Positions 13,250 through 13,894 of a stretch of 13,894 nucleotides of DNA are shown here, one piece after another. The notes under the pieces are model-generated. The model was not told the origin of the DNA. It searched no databases and saw only the letters and a list, made by a program, of their open reading frames with translations. This stretch comes from Lachnospiraceae bacterium (GTDB taxonomy: Bacteria > Bacillota > Clostridia > Lachnospirales > Lachnospiraceae). Within the stretch, counting starts at the first letter, position 1, and each line of letters opens with the position of its first letter. The position numbers were made by a program, and so were the translations under genes. The stretch spans positions 1 through 13,894 of the forward strand of contig JAJBTR010000087.1 in the NCBI GenBank assembly GCA_020860745.1, given 5' to 3'.

Positions 13250-13813
13250 ATGGATTTCGGAGAAATGAAAAAATGTGAAGTGCGCATCTATGCATATCCA
13301 TGGAACGGGGACAAGGAAATCCCCAGCCATGAGCTGTTGCGGCGGGCTGTCGGCCGTTACCTCGGCAGGGAGATAGAGGACTGTACTGTTTGCCGGAAAG
13401 AGGAGCATGACAAGCCATATATTGAGGAACTTCCGGATGTACATTTTTCCATTTCTCACAGCGGAGGATACTGGGTCTGTGCGTTTTGTGATGCGGAAGT
13501 CGGGCTTGATCTGCAGGAAGTGAGGACTGCCCGGGAGGAACAGGTGGCGCGGCGCTTTTTTCATCCCGCGGAGATTGCCTGGCTGGAAGAGCATGGGTTT
13601 GGTGAATTTTCCCGGCTGTGGGCGCACAAAGAGAGCTATGTGAAATATACAGGAACCGGGCTGCGGGAGGGGCTGGATTATTTCTCTGTTGTGGATGGAG
13701 AACTGGAGGTCTGTCAGCAGGAGATCCAATTTCGTGAAGGGTTTCATATGGTCGTGACGACGGAGAGGGATGCGCTGGTATTTTTGACAGAGAATAATGA
13801 AGAAGCGTTTTGA
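13250..13813 (+). CDS. 4'-phosphopantetheinyl transferase, Sfp superfamily
   Basis: A 187-residue enzyme that moves the phosphopantetheine arm of coenzyme A onto a Ser of a carrier protein. The start is ATG 13250, with AAAGGGAG (13235-13242) 7 nt upstream. Family motifs are KPYIEE (55-60), the His in FSISHSGGYW (66-75), VGLDLQEV (84-91, Mg-binding Asp87) and WAHKESYVKYTG (124-135, Glu128). The second acid of the usual GxDxE motif is Gln89 here, a change some family members tolerate. It is shorter than Bacillus Sfp (about 224 residues) but longer than AcpS (about 120). No polyketide, peptide-synthetase or carrier-protein gene is nearby, so the partner is unknown; it could serve fatty-acid ACP or a distant biosynthetic cluster. 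It has a possible promoter of its own upstream. Confidence 0.9.
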   Translation: MDFGEMKKCEVRIYAYPWNGDKEIPSHELLRRAVGRYLGREIEDCTVCRKEEHDKPYIEELPDVHFSISHSGGYWVCAFCDAEVGLDLQEVRTAREEQVARRFFHPAEIAWLEEHGFGEFSRLWAHKESYVKYTGTGLREGLDYFSVVDGELEVCQQEIQFREGFHMVVTTERDALVFLTENNEEAF

Positions 13814-13894
13814 ATCCTGATATGATTAACCTGATTCTGTGAAGTTTCATGTTTTTTATCCGAAGAAAAACTTGTAAATTCTATGAATTTTTGT

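Noticed and set aside
13841..13871. Hairpin near the right edge (GTTTTT with AAAAAC)
   Set aside because: The stem is only six A/T-rich pairs and too weak to call a terminator for the phosphopantetheinyl transferase gene.

Overview
This window looks like a piece of chromosome from a spore-forming anaerobe of the class Clostridia, most likely a Lachnospiraceae-type gut bacterium. The basis is a SipL-type spore-coat morphogenesis protein (a clostridial family), Gram-positive AGGAGG-type ribosome binding sites, a TTG start codon, a PcsB/CwlO-like NlpC/P60 hydrolase and protein styles typical of that family. The taxon is an inference from protein character; no rRNA or other marker is present. I see no tRNA, rRNA, CRISPR array, integrase, transposase or phage gene.

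Layout. 1-91: two copies of a short dispersed hairpin repeat, apparently one inside the other. 136-2802 (+): a large membrane histidine kinase with an extremely acidic extracytoplasmic domain; no response regulator is in the window. 2803-3097: a hairpin, a good promoter and a structured leader. 3098-3976 (+): a MerR-type DNA-binding protein with a long charged tail, RacA-like in layout. 3977-4327: an intergenic stretch with an inverted repeat and a third copy of the dispersed repeat. 4328-6951 (+): ddl and murF, a tight two-gene peptidoglycan unit. 6946-7686 (-): plsC, convergent with murF and overlapping it by 6 bp. 7965-8375 (+): a small PrcB_C-like lipoprotein. 8429-9994 (+): sipL. 10177-11418 (+): a secreted coiled-coil NlpC/P60 peptidoglycan hydrolase with its own promoter, a candidate WalR box and a strong terminator. 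11758-12942 (+): a class I/II aminotransferase behind a dyad-rich promoter and a 5'-terminal hairpin. 12966-13156: a striking 191-bp nested inverted repeat. 13250-13813 (+): a small Sfp-type phosphopantetheinyl transferase. 13814-13894 holds nothing I can call.

How the genes work together. Ddl makes D-Ala-D-Ala and MurF attaches it to the UDP-MurNAc-tripeptide, so these two genes form one pathway step-pair. The NlpC/P60 protein probably cuts the resulting wall. SipL works on the forespore surface. PlsC (phosphatidic acid synthesis) and the phosphopantetheinyl transferase (carrier-protein activation) both touch lipid metabolism, and their candidate promoters share the same two hexamers. Otherwise the region is ordinary core chromosome. 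The unexplained material is mostly between genes: the covarying hairpin repeats, the 191-bp nested inverted repeat, and several structured leaders.
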